DNA of 64,000 nt from Streptomyces sp. NBC_01497 (GTDB taxonomy: Bacteria > Actinomycetota > Actinomycetes > Streptomycetales > Streptomycetaceae), in contig NZ_CP109427.1 in assembly GCF_036250695.1 (NCBI RefSeq), positions 2,976,001 through 3,040,000 on the forward strand. The letters run 5' to 3'. The stretch's first letter is position 1, and each line of letters starts with the position of its first letter. Below are positions 61,473 to 64,000 of the stretch, in pieces. Made by a program: the position numbers and the translations under genes. The notes below the pieces were generated by a model. That model did not search any database. It worked only from the letters and a program-made list of their open reading frames with translations, and was not told where the DNA came from.

Positions 61473-63071
61473 TCAGAAGACGTTCGCCGGCACGTAGGTG
61501 CCCCAGATCTCGCGCAGGGCGTTGCAGACCTCGCCCACCGTCGCCCGGGCCTTGAGCGCCGTCTTCATCGGGTAGAGGACGTTGTCCTCGCCGTTCGCGG
61601 CCTTGCGCAGGTCGGCCAGGGCCGCGTCGACCGCCGCCTGGTCCCGTCCCACCCGCAGGTCGGCGAGGCGCCCGGCCTGCTGGGCCTCGATGGCCGGGTC
61701 GACGCGCAGCGGCTCGTACGGCTCCTCCGCGTCCAGCTGGTAGCGGTTGACGCCGACGACGACCCGCTCGCCGCTGTCCGTCTCCTGGGCGATCGCGTAC
61801 GCGCTGCGCTCGATCTCGTTCTTCTGGAAGCCGTGTTCGATCGCGTCGACCGCGCCACCGAGGTCCTCGACGCGCTCCATCAGCGCGAGCGCCGCCGCCT
61901 CCACCTCGTCCGTCATCTTCTCGACGACGTAACTGCCCGCGAACGGGTCGACGGTCGCGGTGACGTCCGTCTCGTAGGCGAGGACCTGCTGCGTGCGCAG
62001 CGCCAGCCGGGCGGACTTGTCGGTCGGCAGGGCGATCGCCTCGTCGAACGAGTTCGTGTGCAGCGACTGCGTACCGCCGAGCACGGCCGCGAGGCCCTGC
62101 ACCGCGACCCGTACGAGATTGACCTCCGGCTGCTGCGCGGTGAGCTGCACGCCCGCCGTCTGGGTGTGGAAACGCAGCATCAGCGACTTGGGGTTCTTCG
62201 CCCCGAACTCGTCCCGCATCACCCGCGCCCAGATCCGCCGTGCCGCCCGGAACTTGGCGACCTCTTCGAGGATCGTCGTACGGGCGACGAAGAAGAACGA
62301 CAGGCGCGGCGCGAAGTCGTCCACGTCCATCCCGGCCGCGACGGCGGTCCGCACGTACTCGATGCCGTCGGCGAGGGTGAACGCGATCTCCTGCGCGGGC
62401 GTGGCACCGGCCTCCGCCATGTGGTAGCCGGAGATGGAGATGGTGTTCCAGCGGGGGATCTCCGCCCGGCAGTACTTGAAGATGTCCGCGATCAGCCGCA
62501 GCGAGGGCTTCGGCGGGAAGATGTACGTGCCCCGCGCGATGTACTCCTTGAGCACGTCGTTCTGGATCGTGCCGGTCAGCTGGTCCGCCGGTACGCCCTG
62601 CTCCTCCGCGACCAGTTGGTACATGAGCAGCAGCAGCGCGGCGGGCGCGTTGATCGTCATCGAGGTGGAGACCTTGTCCAGCGGGATCCCGCCGAACAGC
62701 ACCCGCATGTCGTCCACCGAGTCGATGGCCACGCCGACCTTGCCGACCTCGCCCGACGCGATCGCCGCGTCGCTGTCGTGGCCCATCTGGGTGGGCAGGT
62801 CGAAGGCGACGGACAGCCCCATCGTGCCGTTCGCGATGAGCTGCTTGTACCGGGCGTTGGACTCGGTGGCCGTGCCGAAGCCGGCGTACTGCCGCATCGT
62901 CCAGGGCCGCCCCGTGTACATCGACGGGTAGACACCGCGCGTGTAGGGGTACGCACCGGGCTCGCCCAGCTTCTCGGCCGGATCCCACGCGCTCAGGTCG
63001 CCCGGCCCGTAGACCGGCGCCACGGGGAATCCGCTCTCGGTCACTCGTTCGCCGCCGGGCTCGCGCGCCAT
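61473..63071 (-). CDS. Methylmalonyl-CoA-mutase-type large subunit (B12 domain absent)
   Basis: A 532-residue acyl-CoA mutase TIM-barrel subunit. [18 protein letters not shown] carries Y62, equivalent to Tyr89 of P. shermanii MCM, and [10 protein letters not shown] carries R180, equivalent to Arg207. Isobutyryl-CoA mutase has Phe/Gln there, so a succinyl/methylmalonyl-CoA substrate is likely. [13 protein letters not shown] holds H217 (His244). It ends before a cobalamin-binding domain, so a separate small subunit must supply B12. ATG 63071 follows GGGAGG by 8 bases. Confidence 0.92.
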   Translation of the reverse strand: MAREPGGERVTESGFPVAPVYGPGDLSAWDPAEKLGEPGAYPYTRGVYPSMYTGRPWTMRQYAGFGTATESNARYKQLIANGTMGLSVAFDLPTQMGHDSDAAIASGEVGKVGVAIDSVDDMRVLFGGIPLDKVSTSMTINAPAALLLLMYQLVAEEQGVPADQLTGTIQNDVLKEYIARGTYIFPPKPSLRLIADIFKYCRAEIPRWNTISISGYHMAEAGATPAQEIAFTLADGIEYVRTAVAAGMDVDDFAPRLSFFFVARTTILEEVAKFRAARRIWARVMRDEFGAKNPKSLMLRFHTQTAGVQLTAQQPEVNLVRVAVQGLAAVLGGTQSLHTNSFDEAIALPTDKSARLALRTQQVLAYETDVTATVDPFAGSYVVEKMTDEVEAAALALMERVEDLGGAVDAIEHGFQKNEIERSAYAIAQETDSGERVVVGVNRYQLDAEEPYEPLRVDPAIEAQQAGRLADLRVGRDQAAVDAALADLRKAANGEDNVLYPMKTALKARATVGEVCNALREIWGTYVPANVF

Positions 63072-63474
63072 GGTTCGTGCCTCCCTGGGAGCTCGTGTGG
63101 ACGGCGTCGTCCACCTGAAGGGGACGGTGCCGGGCCCAGCCGGGCCGTCAGCGTCCTTGCGGCGGACTGTAGCCGCGCGGGTGGGAGGCTTGGAGGGCCA
63201 CACGCTGGGACCTTGCTCACAGCTCGGGAGGCGCTTCGCCACCGGCGGGGAGGGAAGAGGCGCGGACGGGACCGGGGGAACGTGCCCCGTCCGCGCCTGT
63301 GCGCCGAGCCGAAGGTACGGGGGGAACCCCCGGCTCTGTGCGCTGCCGATGACCAGTCGGCTCACTCTCTACTGCGTCACACCGCGGAAAAACGTCACAC
63401 CCTTCTGCCCGGCGGCTGAAAGCCCCAGGTCGCGCACGGCAGTACCACCGCGGGGGCGTCGTGCGCCCCGCGCG
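63072..63474. other. Gap upstream of the mutase gene
   Basis: 403 bases that should hold the mutase promoter and the 3' end of the last gene. I see no cobalamin-riboswitch-like architecture and no gene. Confidence 0.4.
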
Positions 63475-64000
63475 TCATCGGCGTGCGGCCCCGGGCGCCG
63501 CGGACGACGGGTCCCCCGACGACGCGCCGGTGGGGGACGAAGTGGCGCCCCCCGTCGAGCCGGACGCGCCGCCGGAGGGTGTCACGGACGGCGAGCCACC
63601 GTGCTGGCCGTACGGCGTCGCGGAGGAGCTGCCGCCGGGCGACGGTGGGCCGGACCCCTCCCCACCACCGGGGTCGTGCACACCGAAGCCACCGCTCGGG
63701 CTCGAACTCGGGCCCGTGGAAGCGCCGGCGGGGTGCCCGCCGTGGGTGTGCCCGCCATGCGCGTGCCCGCCGTCGAGGAGGCGGGCGCAGAACGCGGCGG
63801 CGCCGGACGGCCCCTTCGCCACGCGCAGCAGCATGTCCTTGCGGCGGTGGTCCAGTGTGCCGTCCCGCAGGCCCTGGCAGGCCTCGACGGCCGCCACGTA
63901 CCAGGCGGACGGCGTGCCCGCACCGGAATCCGCCGCGCTCGGCGAGGATCGGCCGGCCGCCGGGGCCGACCCCGACGCGGAGGGGGAAGGCCCCGGCCCG
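63475..64000 (-). CDS. Partial Ser/Gly/Pro-rich protein, 5' end beyond the window
   Basis: The frame is open to the window edge, so the start lies outside. The visible part has a compact helical segment, AWYVAAVEACQGLRDGTLDH, RRKDMLLRVAKG and AFCARLLDG, with two conserved-looking Cys. It is followed by an about 90-residue tail rich in His/Gly, then Ser/Gly/Pro/Thr (GGHAHGGHTHGGHP). The helical segment resembles short C-terminal domains of actinobacterial proteins of unknown role encoded beside sigma factors. The His/Gly tail might bind metal. Not recognised further. Confidence 0.55.
   Translation of the reverse strand, partial: GPGPSPSASGSAPAAGRSSPSAADSGAGTPSAWYVAAVEACQGLRDGTLDHRRKDMLLRVAKGPSGAAAFCARLLDGGHAHGGHTHGGHPAGASTGPSSSPSGGFGVHDPGGGEGSGPPSPGGSSSATPYGQHGGSPSVTPSGGASGSTGGATSSPTGASSGDPSSAAPGAARR

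Noticed and set aside
63072..63474. Cobalamin riboswitch upstream of the mutase gene
   Set aside because: I could not see the conserved B12-box or a matching stem arrangement; a covariance search would be needed to exclude it fully.

Overview
The window is very GC-rich, codon third positions are almost all G or C, GTG and TTG starts are common, and genes often overlap at ATGA/GTGA. Together with the gene families present (AfsQ1/Q2/SigQ, a conservon, WhiJ-type HTH/DUF397/ATPase genes, a Uma2 protein) this points to a Streptomyces chromosome. The order deoC, aldehyde dehydrogenases, afsQ/sigQ, add, nucleoside ABC operon and teichulosonic-acid genes matches, as I recall it, the S. coelicolor region around SCO4870-SCO4915, with strain-specific inserts. 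I see no tRNA, rRNA, CRISPR array, insertion sequence or prophage.

Layout. 0.4-9 kb: a PH-domain membrane protein, deoC with two aldehyde-dehydrogenase-family genes, a P-loop kinase-like protein, a serine-less alpha/beta hydrolase, add (adenosine deaminase) and two small secreted proteins. 9-14.5 kb: a PspC-like protein, a VanZ protein, then afsQ1-afsQ2-afsQ3 divergent from sigQ with an AfsQ1-type box between them. 14.7-21.7 kb: a WhiJ-type regulatory trio, an esterase/MarR divergent pair, a LysR/MFS divergent pair and an ECF sigma factor with a SnoaL tail. 22-28 kb: a conservon (CvnA-B-C-D) followed by a CYP157-like P450 that lacks EXXR and a CYP154-like P450. 28.6-38.3 kb: STAS and Uma2 proteins, the nucleoside operon (ATPase, two permeases, cdd, deoA), the BMP-type binding lipoprotein and an M20 amidohydrolase. 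38.5-42.5 kb: an FAD monooxygenase with a divergent TetR regulator, and an ECF sigma factor with a membrane partner. 43-59 kb: a surface-glycan region with a GT29-type sialyltransferase, a GT8/pyruvyltransferase fusion, an eCIS-core (DUF4157)/glycosyltransferase fusion, an acyltransferase, a polysialyltransferase-like protein, GT2, a DUF6716-like protein, a CMP-nonulosonate synthetase/HAD fusion, a NeuB-like synthase and a second polysialyltransferase/GT52-like protein. 59-64 kb: htpG, a methylmalonyl-CoA-mutase-type large subunit and a partial Ser/Gly/Pro-rich protein.

How it works together. The palindrome CTACGCGCGTAG lies just upstream of deoC, add and the ABC-cdd-deoA operon, with a one-base variant upstream of the BMP gene. 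This suggests one regulon for nucleoside uptake, deamination, phosphorolysis and deoxyribose-5-phosphate breakdown, with an aldehyde dehydrogenase to oxidise the acetaldehyde. The glycan region has the logic of Kdn/sialic-acid polymer (teichulosonic acid) synthesis: synthase, fused cytidylyltransferase-phosphatase, several sialyltransferase-like enzymes and pyruvyl/acyl decoration. The most unusual gene is the DUF4157/GT4 fusion inside that region, which looks like a candidate cargo of a contractile injection system.
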